Of a stretch of DNA of 64,000 nt, positions 18,632 through 26,842 are shown piece by piece (positions within the stretch are counted from its first letter, which is position 1; the number at the start of each line of letters is the position of its first letter). A program made the position numbers and the translations under genes. The DNA comes from Clostridium gasigenes (lineage in GTDB: Bacteria > Bacillota > Clostridia > Clostridiales > Clostridiaceae). The notes beneath the pieces were generated by a model. That model saw only the letters and a program-made list of their open reading frames with translations, ran no database searches and was not told the DNA's origin. Where the stretch lies: the NCBI RefSeq assembly GCF_900104115.1, contig NZ_FNJM01000005.1, positions 62,001 to 126,000 of the forward strand. Reading direction: 5' to 3'.

Positions 18632-18698
18632 GGAATCTGAAAAAATAGCAAGCCAAGGTGGATTTAGAGGGGATTGTTATTTTTTGAATATGATTAAA
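18629..18698. repeat. Dispersed intergenic repeat, copy 6 (overlaps nrdB stop)
   Basis: Left end TAAGGAATCTG includes the nrdB stop codon. Inner arms are AAAAAATAGCAAGCC and GGATTGTTATTTTTT, and the right end is GAATATGATTAAA. The reverse complement of the right end aligns with the left. Confidence 0.8.
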
Positions 18699-18701
18699 TA
18701 G

Positions 18702-18748
18702 AAAAAGGCATTTAAACATGAAGTAAACTTATGTTTAAATGCCTTTTT
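18702..18748. terminator. Bidirectional terminator between nrdB and the 99-aa gene
   Basis: A perfect 18-bp stem, AAAAAGGCATTTAAACAT (18702-18719) with its complement (18731-18748), and T runs on both strands serve two convergent genes. Confidence 0.92.
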
Positions 18749-18765
18749 GAATTTTTAATTATAAT

Positions 18766-19065
18766 TTAATAATTAAATTTAATTACAATTTCTTTTATTT
18801 CACCTTTAGAATTTTTTCTTGTTTTAAAATCTTTGATGTCTGGAAAATCATTTTCTAATTGGTGAGTTAATTCGTTAATGGTAGCCTTAGCTTTTTTTGA
18901 AATATCATTATCTTCTACAATAACAAATCTTTCTTTTTTAGTTGTAATTTCATTAAGGTGATCATCGATAACAACAAAATAGTTAGCTCCCTCTTCAATT
19001 ACTGGATATTCAGTTCCAATACAAAGACTAGAACAACGAGTATCATTTATACATTTTACTAACAT
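18766..19065 (-). CDS. Small conserved-looking protein of unknown function
   Basis: A 99-residue soluble protein that I do not recognise. The first half (MLVKCINDTRCSSLCIGTEY, then VIEEGANYFVVIDD) looks like a small beta barrel with three cysteines. The second half is charged and probably helical (KKAKATINELTHQLENDFPD). A perfect AGGAGG lies six bases before the ATG on the minus strand, and a strong bidirectional terminator lies behind it, so it is very likely expressed. It is transcribed away from ptsI. Confidence 0.65.
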   Translation of the reverse strand: MLVKCINDTRCSSLCIGTEYPVIEEGANYFVVIDDHLNEITTKKERFVIVEDNDISKKAKATINELTHQLENDFPDIKDFKTRKNSKGEIKEIVIKFNY

Positions 19066-19210
19066 AGTAAACCTCCTAAAATAACGTAATAAAAAATATT
19101 TTAATTACTTAATATGATTTTACCATACCACATAAATGGTAAAAAATATATTGTGAGTTATGACGAAAAATTAAAAAAATAAAGAATAGTTCAAAAAAAC
19201 ATTATTTATA

Positions 19211-19238
19211 TTAACATATATAAAAAATATGTTATAAT
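19211..19238 (+). promoter_or_regulatory. Promoter of ptsI with inverted repeat in the spacer
   Basis: TTAACA (19211-19216) and TATAAT (19233-19238), spacer 16 bp. The dyad AACATAT/ATATGTT (19213-19219 and 19227-19233) spans the spacer and overlaps both boxes, suggesting repressor control. A second dyad, AAGCTTT/AAAGCTT (about 19287-19314), lies in the leader. Confidence 0.6.
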
Positions 19239-19345
19239 ACATTGTAGTTAAAATAAAATAAATTAAGTAGTTTAGTATTTCTATTAAGCTTTAAACTATT
19301 TTAGAATAAAGCTTTTATGGTCATTATTAAGGAGGAATCTTATAA

Positions 19346-20965
19346 ATGAAAAAAGGTATAGCTGCATCCAAAGGATATGCAATTGGTAAAGTATTATTAC
19401 AAAAACATGAGGAAATTATTATAACAGATTCAAAGATAAAAGATGTAGAGGCTGAAAAAGCTGTTCTACAAAATGCACTAGATGCATCAAAAGAGCAATT
19501 ACAAAAAATAAAAGCTAAAGCAGTTGAATCAATGGGACAAGAAAAAGCTGAAGTTTTTGAAGCACATATTACATTATTAGACGATCCAGAATTCACTGGT
19601 GGAATGATGTTAGAAATAGAATCAAATAGCATAAATTCATTAAAAGCTGTTGATAATATAACAAATACATTTGTTATGATATTTGAAGCAATGGAAAATA
19701 CATACATGAGAGAAAGAGCGGCTGATATAAAAGACGTTTCTAAAAGAATAATAGCGAACTTAGCAGGAAAAGGCGGAGAAGATTTAGGAATAACTGAAGA
19801 AAATACTATAGTTGTTGCTGAAGATTTAACTCCATCAGATACTGCACAATTAGATAGAACTAAGGTTGTTGCCTTTTTAACAAATATCGGAGGAAGAACT
19901 TCACATTCAGCTATAATGGCTAGAACATTAGAAATTCCTGCAATCGTTGGATTAAAAGATATAACAACTTCAGTAAAAACAGGAGATTCAATAATAGTTG
20001 ATGGTATTGAAGGTATATGCATAATAAACCCAGATCAATCAGTAATTGATGAATATATGGCGAAAAAAGAAATTTTTATTGCAAAAGAAGAAGAATTAAA
20101 GAAACTTATAGGTGTTAAGACTAAGACTAAGTCAGGTAAGAGAATAGAAGTCTGTGGTAACATAGGTCAACCAGAAGATGTTGATAATGTATTAGCTTAC
20201 GGTGGAGACGGTGTTGGGCTATTTAGAACAGAATTCTTATACATGGATAGAGAAAGTGCTCCAACAGAAGAAGAGCAATATAACTCATACAAATATGTAT
20301 TAGAAAAAACAGAAGGTAAACAAGTTGTTATAAGAACACTTGATATTGGTGGAGATAAGACTCTTCCATATTTACCATTACCAGAAGAAATGAATCCGTT
20401 CTTAGGATATAGAGCTATAAGATTATGTTTAGATAGAAAAGATATATTCAGAGTTCAAATTAGAGCATTATTAAGAGCGTCTATTCATGGAAACTTAGCG
20501 GTAATGTTCCCAATGATTTCAGGCCTTGAAGAATTCCAGGCTGCAAAAGAATTTGTTGAAGAATGTAAGGTTGAATTAAAAGCTGAAGGAATAGCTTATT
20601 CAGATACTATACAATGGGGTATCATGGTTGAAATTCCAGCAGCAGCAGTTTGTGCTGATGAATTAGCTAAGCATGTTGACTTTTTCTCAATAGGAACTAA
20701 TGATTTAATCCAATACACATTAGCTGCAGACAGAATGAGTGAAAAGGTAGCATACCTTTATAACCCAATGCATCCAGCAGTATTAAGATTAATCAAGATG
20801 ACTATTGATGGAGCTCACAAACATGGTAAATGGGTAGGAATGTGCGGAGAAATGGCTGGAGATGAAGCAGCTATCGCAACATTAGTTGAATATGGTTTAG
20901 ATGAGTTCTCAATGAGTGCTACATCAATCTTAACAGCTAAGAAAATAATAATAGAACAAAAATAA
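19346..20965 (+). CDS. ptsI: Phosphoenolpyruvate-protein phosphotransferase (PTS enzyme I)
   Basis: First enzyme of the sugar phosphotransferase system: it takes phosphate from phosphoenolpyruvate and passes it to HPr. The phospho-His is His187 in GGRTSHSAIMAR. The C-terminal PEP-binding barrel has MFPMISGLEE and the active-site region GMCGEMAGDE. The length of 539 residues is somewhat short of the ~570 common elsewhere but normal for clostridia. An AAGGAGG site precedes the ATG. No ptsH or sugar-specific enzyme lies adjacent. It has its own promoter and terminator. Confidence 0.95.
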   Translation: MKKGIAASKGYAIGKVLLQKHEEIIITDSKIKDVEAEKAVLQNALDASKEQLQKIKAKAVESMGQEKAEVFEAHITLLDDPEFTGGMMLEIESNSINSLKAVDNITNTFVMIFEAMENTYMRERAADIKDVSKRIIANLAGKGGEDLGITEENTIVVAEDLTPSDTAQLDRTKVVAFLTNIGGRTSHSAIMARTLEIPAIVGLKDITTSVKTGDSIIVDGIEGICIINPDQSVIDEYMAKKEIFIAKEEELKKLIGVKTKTKSGKRIEVCGNIGQPEDVDNVLAYGGDGVGLFRTEFLYMDRESAPTEEEQYNSYKYVLEKTEGKQVVIRTLDIGGDKTLPYLPLPEEMNPFLGYRAIRLCLDRKDIFRVQIRALLRASIHGNLAVMFPMISGLEEFQAAKEFVEECKVELKAEGIAYSDTIQWGIMVEIPAAAVCADELAKHVDFFSIGTNDLIQYTLAADRMSEKVAYLYNPMHPAVLRLIKMTIDGAHKHGKWVGMCGEMAGDEAAIATLVEYGLDEFSMSATSILTAKKIIIEQK

Positions 20966-20978
20966 TTTAAATATAAAA

Positions 20979-21020
20979 TGCCTAGATTTAGTATTACTAA
21001 ATCTAGGCATTTATTTTTTT
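20979..21020 (+). terminator. Intrinsic terminator of ptsI
   Basis: A perfect 13-bp stem (TGCCTAGATTTAG at 20979-20991 with its complement at 20997-21009), five-base loop and a T-rich tail to 21020. Confidence 0.93.
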
Positions 21021-21160
21021 GAAGATCTTTTAGAAAAATGAAAGGAAATAACAGTAAAAGATTCTTTATATGAGATTAGAATATAATTGTTGTGTTATTA
21101 TTAAAATAATAAAACCTAATAAGTTTAGGCATTAAAGAAACTAATCAAGGTGAGATTTTT

Positions 21161-21202
21161 ATGTTTGAAGATGACTTATATAAGAGAGGAGGAGTATTAT
21201 GA
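21161..21202 (+). CDS. 13-codon upstream reading frame coupled to chromate transporter
   Basis: MFEDDLYKRGGVL, preceded by AAGGTGAG six bases before its ATG. Its TGA overlaps the ATG of the next gene as ATGA, the classic coupling arrangement, and the AGGAGG of the next gene lies inside it. It may be a leader peptide or a chance frame; no database evidence is possible for so short a peptide. Confidence 0.4.
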   Translation: MFEDDLYKRGGVL

Positions 21203-21735
21203 GTAAATTAATAGAGATGTTTAGAGTGTTTTTTAAAATAGGAGCTTTTACCTTTGGTGGAGGGTATGCAATGATACCTTTAATTGAGGAAGAGGTTGTA
21301 ATTAATAAAAAGTGGATTGAAAAGCAAGAGTTTATGGATATATTAGTTGTATCCCAAAGCTTGCCGGGGGCTTTAGCTATAAATTGTTCTGTTTTTTTAG
21401 GATATAAAATTGCAGGATTTTTAGGTGCGATTATAGCACTGCTTGCAGTAATAATACCTTCATTTTTAATAATAATAGTTATAGCTGCATTCTTTATGCA
21501 ATTTAGAGATAATTATTATGTAAATGCAGCATTTAAAGGAATAACAGCAGCAGTACCTATGCTTGTTCTAATAGGAGCGATTAGTTTAGGAAAAGGTCTC
21601 GAAAAGAATATGAGAACAGCAATAACTATAATATTAGCTTTTATTGCATTAGTTATTTTCCATATACATCCTATTTTAGTTATAATAATATCAGCAATAT
21701 ATGGAATAATATTTTTAAAAAAGAAGGTGGGATAA
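21199..21735 (+). CDS. Chromate transporter, first half-size subunit
   Basis: Short-chain chromate (CHR) family membrane protein, 178 residues. The typical N-terminal motif FKIGAFTFGGGYAMIPL is followed by a conserved WI...EF segment and QSLPGALAINCSVFLG, with about five or six hydrophobic helices. Paired half-size CHR proteins are thought to form one transporter. The stop codon is followed directly by the TTG start of the second half. Substrate is nominally chromate or sulfate, but it is untested for clostridial members. Confidence 0.88.
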   Translation: MSKLIEMFRVFFKIGAFTFGGGYAMIPLIEEEVVINKKWIEKQEFMDILVVSQSLPGALAINCSVFLGYKIAGFLGAIIALLAVIIPSFLIIIVIAAFFMQFRDNYYVNAAFKGITAAVPMLVLIGAISLGKGLEKNMRTAITIILAFIALVIFHIHPILVIIISAIYGIIFLKKKVG

Positions 21736-22260
21736 TTGGATATAATATTTAAGCTGTTTTTTTCATTTTTAAAAATAGGGGCATTTAGTTTTGGTGGTGG
21801 ATATGCTATGTTACCTTTTATACAAAGAGAAATAGTAACAACTAATAATTGGATTTCTATGCCTGAGTTTATGGATATTATAGGAATATCACAAATGACG
21901 CCAGGACCAATAGCAATTAACTCAGCTACTTTTGTAGGCTATAAAATACAGGGCGTATGTGGAAGTTTAGCAGCAACTTTAGGAGTTATTACAACTTCGT
22001 TTATATTAGTATCTATAATAAGTAAAGTATTAGCAAAATTTAAAAATTCCGTTGTAGTTAAATCTGCATTACTTGGAATGCGACCTGTATTAATAGCATT
22101 AATATTATCTGCATTCTTAGGGCTTGCAAAAGAATCTTATTTAGATTTTAAAAGTATAGTAATAACAATTATAATAGGTGGATTGTTATTAACTAAAAAG
22201 GTACATCCTATTTTAGTAATTGTAATAGCAGCAATACTAGGTGTTATATTCTATATTTAG
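21736..22260 (+). CDS. Chromate transporter, second half-size subunit
   Basis: Partner of the upstream gene, 174 residues, with the matching motif LKIGAFSFGGGYAMLPF and QMTPGPIAINSATFVGYK, the family's PGP segment. The TTG start abuts the stop of the first half; AAGGTGGG at the end of that gene serves as its ribosome binding site. The two are about as similar as expected from an old duplication with opposite membrane topologies. No metal-stress regulator lies nearby. Confidence 0.88.
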   Translation: MDIIFKLFFSFLKIGAFSFGGGYAMLPFIQREIVTTNNWISMPEFMDIIGISQMTPGPIAINSATFVGYKIQGVCGSLAATLGVITTSFILVSIISKVLAKFKNSVVVKSALLGMRPVLIALILSAFLGLAKESYLDFKSIVITIIIGGLLLTKKVHPILVIVIAAILGVIFYI

Positions 22261-22351
22261 TTTGTTATAATTATAAAATAAAAGAAAAACTAGCGAAATA
22301 ATGTTAAAATTAACATTAACATTAGGAAAATATTTTAATATGTCTTATTTG

Positions 22352-22426
22352 AAGTTTCTTTAAAAAATTACTGGTGAATAGGGTAGACTATTAAAATTTT
22401 CTAAATTACTAAACTTTAGATGAAAA
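22352..22426. repeat. Degenerate copy of the dispersed repeat
   Basis: GAAGTTTCTTTAAAAAATTA resembles the left arm of other copies, and a loosely inverted counterpart ends near 22426 (AATTACTAAACTTTAGA). The core is not conserved, so this is a weak call. Confidence 0.35.
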
Positions 22427-22442
22427 GGACTGAATAATAGAT

Positions 22443-23567
22443 ATGAGTAAAGATATGAAAAGTGATTACGAAAAGGCTTTAAAGTTATATCATAAAGGTG
22501 AATTAAAAAAATCATTAGAATGTTGTGAACAAGGGATTTCTAAAAATCTTAAAAATAATTCAGTATTAAACCTAAAAGGGTTAATACTTTATTTAAAGGG
22601 AGATTTAGAAGGAGCAATTACAGTTTGGAAAATTAATAAAGATTTTAATGAGGATGAAATGTCTAAAACTTACATAAGAGATGCAGAAAATGATAGTGAG
22701 AGACAAAAAGAATTTGAAAAAGCTAGAATTTTAATTAAGGATCTACACATTAAAGAGGCTATTGAAAGCTTAAATATATGTAGAGAGAGCGATTTTAATT
22801 CAATTCAGGTAAATAATGCATTAGCTTTATGTGAATTTAAAAAAGGTGAATATGATAAAAGTAGGGGTTATATAAACAAAGCTTTAGGAATAAATAAAGG
22901 TGACATAAATACTCTTGCTATAAAAAAACAGTTAGATGAATTTACAGAAACTAAAAATGTTAAAAAAATAGTTATACCAATATTATTAATTTGTATTATT
23001 ATTTTTTCAGTGATAATAATGGTTAATTTAAAAGGAAAAGATGACAAAATATCTAATTCTAACAATAATATAATTAATGATAAAGAGGTAGAACAAAAGG
23101 CTGTAGATAAGGTAGAGGCTGATATAAGTGAAGTTCAAGAAAAAGATGAATCAAAGGCTACTGAGGAAAATATAGAAGAAGTAAAATCTTTTAGTTCAGA
23201 GGAAATTGAAGAATATTATATTAGAGCAAGTACATATTTTGCAGACGGTAATTATGCAGAAGCTAGGAATAATTTAGATAAAGTTATTAAGCAATCAGTT
23301 GGCAATTATTTAAATGATGATATATTATTTTTGCTTGCATCTACATATGAAAAATTAGAAGATATAAATAATTCTATAAAATATTTTGAAGAGTATATAA
23401 GTTTATATGAAAAGGGGAATTATATACAAGAGGTATATTATAAATTAGCATTGCAATATAAAAGTATAAACATAGAAAAAAGTAAACAATATGCAAATAA
23501 GCTAAGAGATAATTATCCAGAATCTATTTATAACAATAATAATATAGATTCTATCTTGGTAAATTAG
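22443..23567 (+). CDS. TPR-repeat membrane protein
   Basis: A 374-residue protein with tetratricopeptide-like repeats on both sides of a single membrane span. The N-terminal repeats include YEKALKLYHKGELKKSLECC and YDKSRGYINKALGINKG. The span is at about residues 177-196 (IVIPILLICIIIFSVIIMVN). An acidic linker (about 210-250) and C-terminal repeats (YFADGNYAEARNNLDKVI onward) follow, presumably outside the cell. The function is unknown, but TPR domains mediate protein binding. It has a weak ribosome binding site and stands alone. Confidence 0.75.
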   Translation: MSKDMKSDYEKALKLYHKGELKKSLECCEQGISKNLKNNSVLNLKGLILYLKGDLEGAITVWKINKDFNEDEMSKTYIRDAENDSERQKEFEKARILIKDLHIKEAIESLNICRESDFNSIQVNNALALCEFKKGEYDKSRGYINKALGINKGDINTLAIKKQLDEFTETKNVKKIVIPILLICIIIFSVIIMVNLKGKDDKISNSNNNIINDKEVEQKAVDKVEADISEVQEKDESKATEENIEEVKSFSSEEIEEYYIRASTYFADGNYAEARNNLDKVIKQSVGNYLNDDILFLLASTYEKLEDINNSIKYFEEYISLYEKGNYIQEVYYKLALQYKSINIEKSKQYANKLRDNYPESIYNNNNIDSILVN

Positions 23568-23569
23568 TC

Positions 23570-23647
23570 TAGGTATTTGAAAAAATTACAAGTCAAGATG
23601 CAAAATAAACTAGCATATTGGCTTGTTATTTTTTTTAGATGCCTTAA
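23570..23647. repeat. Dispersed intergenic repeat, copy 7 (best-preserved full copy)
   Basis: Starts three bases after the TPR-gene stop with TAGGTATTTG and ends TTAGATGCCTTAA. Inner arms ACAAGTCAAGATGC and GCATATTGGCTTGT pair around AAAATAAACTA, and the outer A and T runs extend the stem. It would fold into a long hairpin ending in eight Ts and could act as a terminator. Confidence 0.85.
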
Positions 23648-23664
23648 ATAGGATGTGATTTTTA

Positions 23665-24837
23665 ATGATAACTGTTATTAAAGGTGTTAAGGTGTATTCA
23701 CCAAAGTATGAAGGTATTAAGGATGTAGTGATAGTTTCTGATAAAATAGAAGGACTATATGAAAATGTTGATGTTTCTAATACATTTATTCCTATAAATA
23801 TTATAGAAGGTAAAGGCCGATTGCTGTTTCCAGGGTTTATAGACTCTCATGTTCACATAAATGGAGGTGGAGGTGAAGGTGGGTTTAAGACAAGAACACC
23901 TGAAATAAAATTTTCCGAATTAACAAAAGCAGGAATAACAACTGTTGTAGGTTGTATAGGGACTGATGGTGTTTGTAGAGATATGAGGAGCTTAATAGCT
24001 AAAGCAAATGCTTTAGAAGAAGAGGGAATAACTACTTATTGCTATACTGGTTCTTATGAAATACCTGTAAAAACTATAACAGATAGCATTAAGGGTGATT
24101 TAATGATGGTTGATAAGATAATAGGCGTTGGAGAAATAGCTTTATCTGATCATAGAAGTTCACAAGCTACCCTTAATGAATTTATAAACGTTGTAGCACA
24201 AGCAAGGGTTGGTGGCCTACTATCGGGAAAAGCTGGGATAGTTAATGTGCACTTAGGAGATGGAGCAAGAAGGCTTGAATATCTATTTTCTACAATTGAG
24301 GAAACTGAAATACCAGGAGCACAATTACTACCAACTCATATAAATAGAAGTAAAAAGCTATTTAGTGTTGGCATAGATTATGCTAAAAAGGGTGGGTTTA
24401 TAGATTTAACAACTAGTTCAGATCCTAAATATTTAGAACCAGAAGAGATAAGAGCAAGCGAAGGGCTTAAGAAATTATTAGACAGTGGAGTAGAAATAAG
24501 CCATATAACTTTTTCATCAGATGGGAATGGTAGCATGCCAGTATTTGATAATAATGGACATTTAGTTGGACTTGGAATATGCTCTGTTAAAAGTCTTTAT
24601 GAAGAAGTTAAAGAAAGTATAAAGAAATATAATGTAGATATTGAGGAAGCATTAAAGGTGATTACATCAAATGTTGCAAGTGTTTTAAAACTTAGAAATA
24701 AGGGATCAATAGAAAGAGGTAGAGATGCAGATTTTGTTTTAGTTAATGCAGATACTTTAGAGATAGATAAAGTAATAGCTATGGGCAAATTAGTTGTTGA
24801 TAAGGGTGAAGCCATAGTTAAGGCAACCTTTGAATAA
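23665..24837 (+). CDS. iadA: Isoaspartyl dipeptidase (beta-aspartyl-peptidase)
   Basis: Amidohydrolase that splits beta-aspartyl dipeptides arising from damaged proteins. The 390-residue sequence has the metal-binding HVHINGGGGEGG (about residues 62-73), GEIALSDHRSS, VNVHLGDG, LPTHINR and the catalytic-Asp region SSDGNGSMPVF, all typical of IadA. The ATG at 23665 has a weak GGATGTGAT upstream. It is convergent with the cell-wall hydrolase, and a terminator with a nested repeat lies between them. Confidence 0.9.
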   Translation: MITVIKGVKVYSPKYEGIKDVVIVSDKIEGLYENVDVSNTFIPINIIEGKGRLLFPGFIDSHVHINGGGGEGGFKTRTPEIKFSELTKAGITTVVGCIGTDGVCRDMRSLIAKANALEEEGITTYCYTGSYEIPVKTITDSIKGDLMMVDKIIGVGEIALSDHRSSQATLNEFINVVAQARVGGLLSGKAGIVNVHLGDGARRLEYLFSTIEETEIPGAQLLPTHINRSKKLFSVGIDYAKKGGFIDLTTSSDPKYLEPEEIRASEGLKKLLDSGVEISHITFSSDGNGSMPVFDNNGHLVGLGICSVKSLYEEVKESIKKYNVDIEEALKVITSNVASVLKLRNKGSIERGRDADFVLVNADTLEIDKVIAMGKLVVDKGEAIVKATFE

Positions 24838-24856
24838 TGAGAATTAAAGGTCATAA

Positions 24857-24946
24857 AAAAAGCCGATCTAAGGAGCTTTAAAAAGATAATAGACTAATTT
24901 AATAGTCTATTATCTTTTTTTAGAGCTCTAATTAGATTGGCTTTTT
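24857..24946. terminator. Terminator hairpin with a repeat in its loop (iadA end)
   Basis: AAAAAGCCGATCTAA (24857-24871) pairs with TTAGATTGGCTTTTT (24932-24946), with one G-T pair. T runs are present on both strands, for convergent genes. The 60-base interior is a dispersed repeat, the same arrangement as at 10966-11060. Confidence 0.8.
24870..24930. repeat. Dispersed intergenic repeat, copy 8 (nested in terminator)
   Basis: Ends AAGGAGCTTT and AGAGCTCTA are inverted. The inner arms AAAAAGATAATAGACTA and TAGTCTATTATCTTTTT are perfectly complementary around ATTTAA. It fills the loop of the iadA terminator. Confidence 0.8.
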
Positions 24947-24950
24947 AAAA

Positions 24951-25535
24951 TTAAACTTTGAAAAATAAATGTTGCCCTATCGAGCGACTATCGGTTTTTT
25001 TAATATCATGCATCCATGAGCAAGTTGCGATAGTCGGGTTATAGAAGAATAGAGCTTCGTTTGTTGGGTCATTACCTTTTATAGCTTCATAAACAGCATT
25101 AAAGCACTCCTGATTTGGAGTAACTGTTATTTTGCCATCTAAAACACATGAAAAAGCATTAGTTTGAAAAACTACATCTTTTACTGTACTTGGAAAGGCA
25201 GGATCTAAAACCCGGTTTAAAATTACAGATGCAACGGCAACCTTACCTTCATAAGGTTCACCTTTACTTTCTGCAAAAACAATTTGAGATATTAAATATA
25301 CATCTTCTTCAGTTAAATAAATCATTTTGTCGTTGTGGTTAAACACTTCAACAGTGCTACCGTCAGTAATATCTATAAATGTAGTATTATAATCTTTTTT
25401 TGCATTATCAGAATCTTGAGTAGATACAAGGCATGCTGTAGTAGTACCTTGTAATTCTAATGCAGAAACTTCAATGATTTCTCCTGAAAAAGAAAGGGTT
25501 AATAAAAAAATAAATAGAAAATTTAAATATTTCAT
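24951..25535 (-). CDS. Secreted SleB/CwlJ-like cell-wall hydrolase
   Basis: Predicted peptidoglycan hydrolase of the Hydrolase_2 family, related to spore-cortex lytic SleB and CwlJ. The start at 25535 gives MKYLNFLFIFLLTLSFSG, a signal peptide, with AAGGAGG before it; an in-frame upstream start would extend to 25562 but lacks a binding site. The catalytic domain covers the C-terminal ~120 residues, with the probable catalytic Glu in IVFAESKGEPYEGKVAVA and VILNRVLDP. The product has 194 residues. No peptidoglycan-binding repeat is present. Confidence 0.85.
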   Translation of the reverse strand: MKYLNFLFIFLLTLSFSGEIIEVSALELQGTTTACLVSTQDSDNAKKDYNTTFIDITDGSTVEVFNHNDKMIYLTEEDVYLISQIVFAESKGEPYEGKVAVASVILNRVLDPAFPSTVKDVVFQTNAFSCVLDGKITVTPNQECFNAVYEAIKGNDPTNEALFFYNPTIATCSWMHDIKKTDSRSIGQHLFFKV

Positions 25536-25594
25536 AAATAACCTCCTTCGGATATAATCCAATATTAGTATTATCCAAAAAATAAGAAATAATA

Positions 25595-26590
25595 CTATAA
25601 ATTATTTAATAATTCTTTAAATTTAGAATAAGAGGCTAAAACATCTTGGTATTTAGAAAAAATATTCTTATAATTATTATTAATTTCTTTCTTGTTTTTT
25701 ATAGGATCTACGCATGAATTATCAAAGATAAGAGCGGTTTTAAAAGATTCAATATAAGGAGTATATAGCTTTGAAAATTCATCTAAAGTTGTATAATAAT
25801 CACCATATCCATCTGGAATAGAAGATGATAATAACTTGATTTGTACATCTTTATAAATTTTTTCTTTAGCTTCAATATCATCAATTAATACTTGAAGATC
25901 TCTCTTGTCTTCTTTTATTTTATTTAAAGCAGGTTCTAAATCTTCGGTTAAAGTATTTAAATAAGGAATTAAACTCTTTAGCGAAATTATAAAATCTTGT
26001 TTTTGAGAATTTATAATATTTTGTGCTTTATTTACTTTAATTAAAGCATTAAGATAATTTTTTATATTATCGAAGAATGTAATAGTATCATCTGAAAAAG
26101 AAATATCAATACCTTGATTGGTTAAAAGTTTATAGGTATTTAAACAATCATCCTTGTAAGAGGTTAGTTCAAAAATATTTTCATCTATAACAGCTTTTTC
26201 TGGATCATTTATCAAATAAATAGAATAATCATAAAGTGTAATAGTAGTAGAGAGAGCAGATGCCAACTCCTCTTTAATATTTGAAGTGCTTTCATAGTTA
26301 GTTTTAATTGATGAAAGCTCTATAGGAATATCTTTTAAGTCTGTAGCCCCAATAGAAAGAACTTCAATAGATTTATTTCTATCTATTGACAAATCTTTAA
26401 TACCTTTGCTTAGTGAGTGATTGATCTTACTAATTTTCGTGCCAATAGATTTAAGCTGCTTCATTTCCTTATTAGCACCAGTATTTGATGAGATTAAAAA
26501 TACAATAATAAGACTAAACATAATGGTTGTTATTATAGCTAGAATAAATTTTTGATTTTCTTTAATTATAGCTTTTAACTTATCTTGCAT
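25595..26590 (-). CDS. Membrane-anchored coiled-coil protein, unknown
   Basis: A 331-residue protein with a short cytoplasmic N terminus, one membrane span (about residues 16-36, FILAIITTIMFSLIIVFLIS) and a long, mostly helical extracytoplasmic region rich in Lys, Asp, Ile and Leu, probably coiled coil. The layout resembles a methyl-accepting sensor without its cytoplasmic half, but I see no known domain. ATG 26590 is chosen because GGGGGG lies nine bases upstream. The next gene on the same strand is the cell-wall hydrolase, 59 bases away, so they may be co-transcribed. Confidence 0.65.
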   Translation of the reverse strand: MQDKLKAIIKENQKFILAIITTIMFSLIIVFLISSNTGANKEMKQLKSIGTKISKINHSLSKGIKDLSIDRNKSIEVLSIGATDLKDIPIELSSIKTNYESTSNIKEELASALSTTITLYDYSIYLINDPEKAVIDENIFELTSYKDDCLNTYKLLTNQGIDISFSDDTITFFDNIKNYLNALIKVNKAQNIINSQKQDFIISLKSLIPYLNTLTEDLEPALNKIKEDKRDLQVLIDDIEAKEKIYKDVQIKLLSSSIPDGYGDYYTTLDEFSKLYTPYIESFKTALIFDNSCVDPIKNKKEINNNYKNIFSKYQDVLASYSKFKELLNNL

Positions 26591-26649
26591 ATAAGGATTC
26601 CCCCCTAACACTATTTTTTGAACATCTTCAATGTTATTTTAAAAGATGT

Positions 26650-26709
26650 TTTAGGGAACTTAAAAAATAACTAATCACATTCAGGTATATTTTATTTCTG
26701 TTCCCTTAC
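26650..26709. repeat. Dispersed intergenic repeat, copy 9 (divergent promoter region)
   Basis: Left end TTTAGGGAACTTAAAAAATA, right end TTTTATTTCTGTTCCCTTA. Unlike most copies it lies between divergent genes, upstream of both cdaA and the coiled-coil protein. Confidence 0.75.
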
Positions 26710-26750
26710 ATAAATTTATATTATAGTTAAGTTACAATTATTATAAAATT

Positions 26751-26811
26751 ATAATATTATTCTTAAGATTTTACAGAAAATATGTTAAGAATAATATTAT
26801 TAGTGTATAAT
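26751..26811 (+). promoter_or_regulatory. 16-bp perfect inverted repeat and promoter of cdaA
   Basis: ATAATATTATTCTTAA (26751-26766) and TTAAGAATAATATTAT (26785-26800) are perfect complements 18 bases apart. A TATAAT (26806-26811) with TGTTAA (26783-26788) 17 bp upstream overlaps the right arm, so the dyad could be an operator for cdaA. Confidence 0.5.
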
Positions 26812-26842
26812 TCATATGATAGAGTAAATAAGGGGTGATCCC

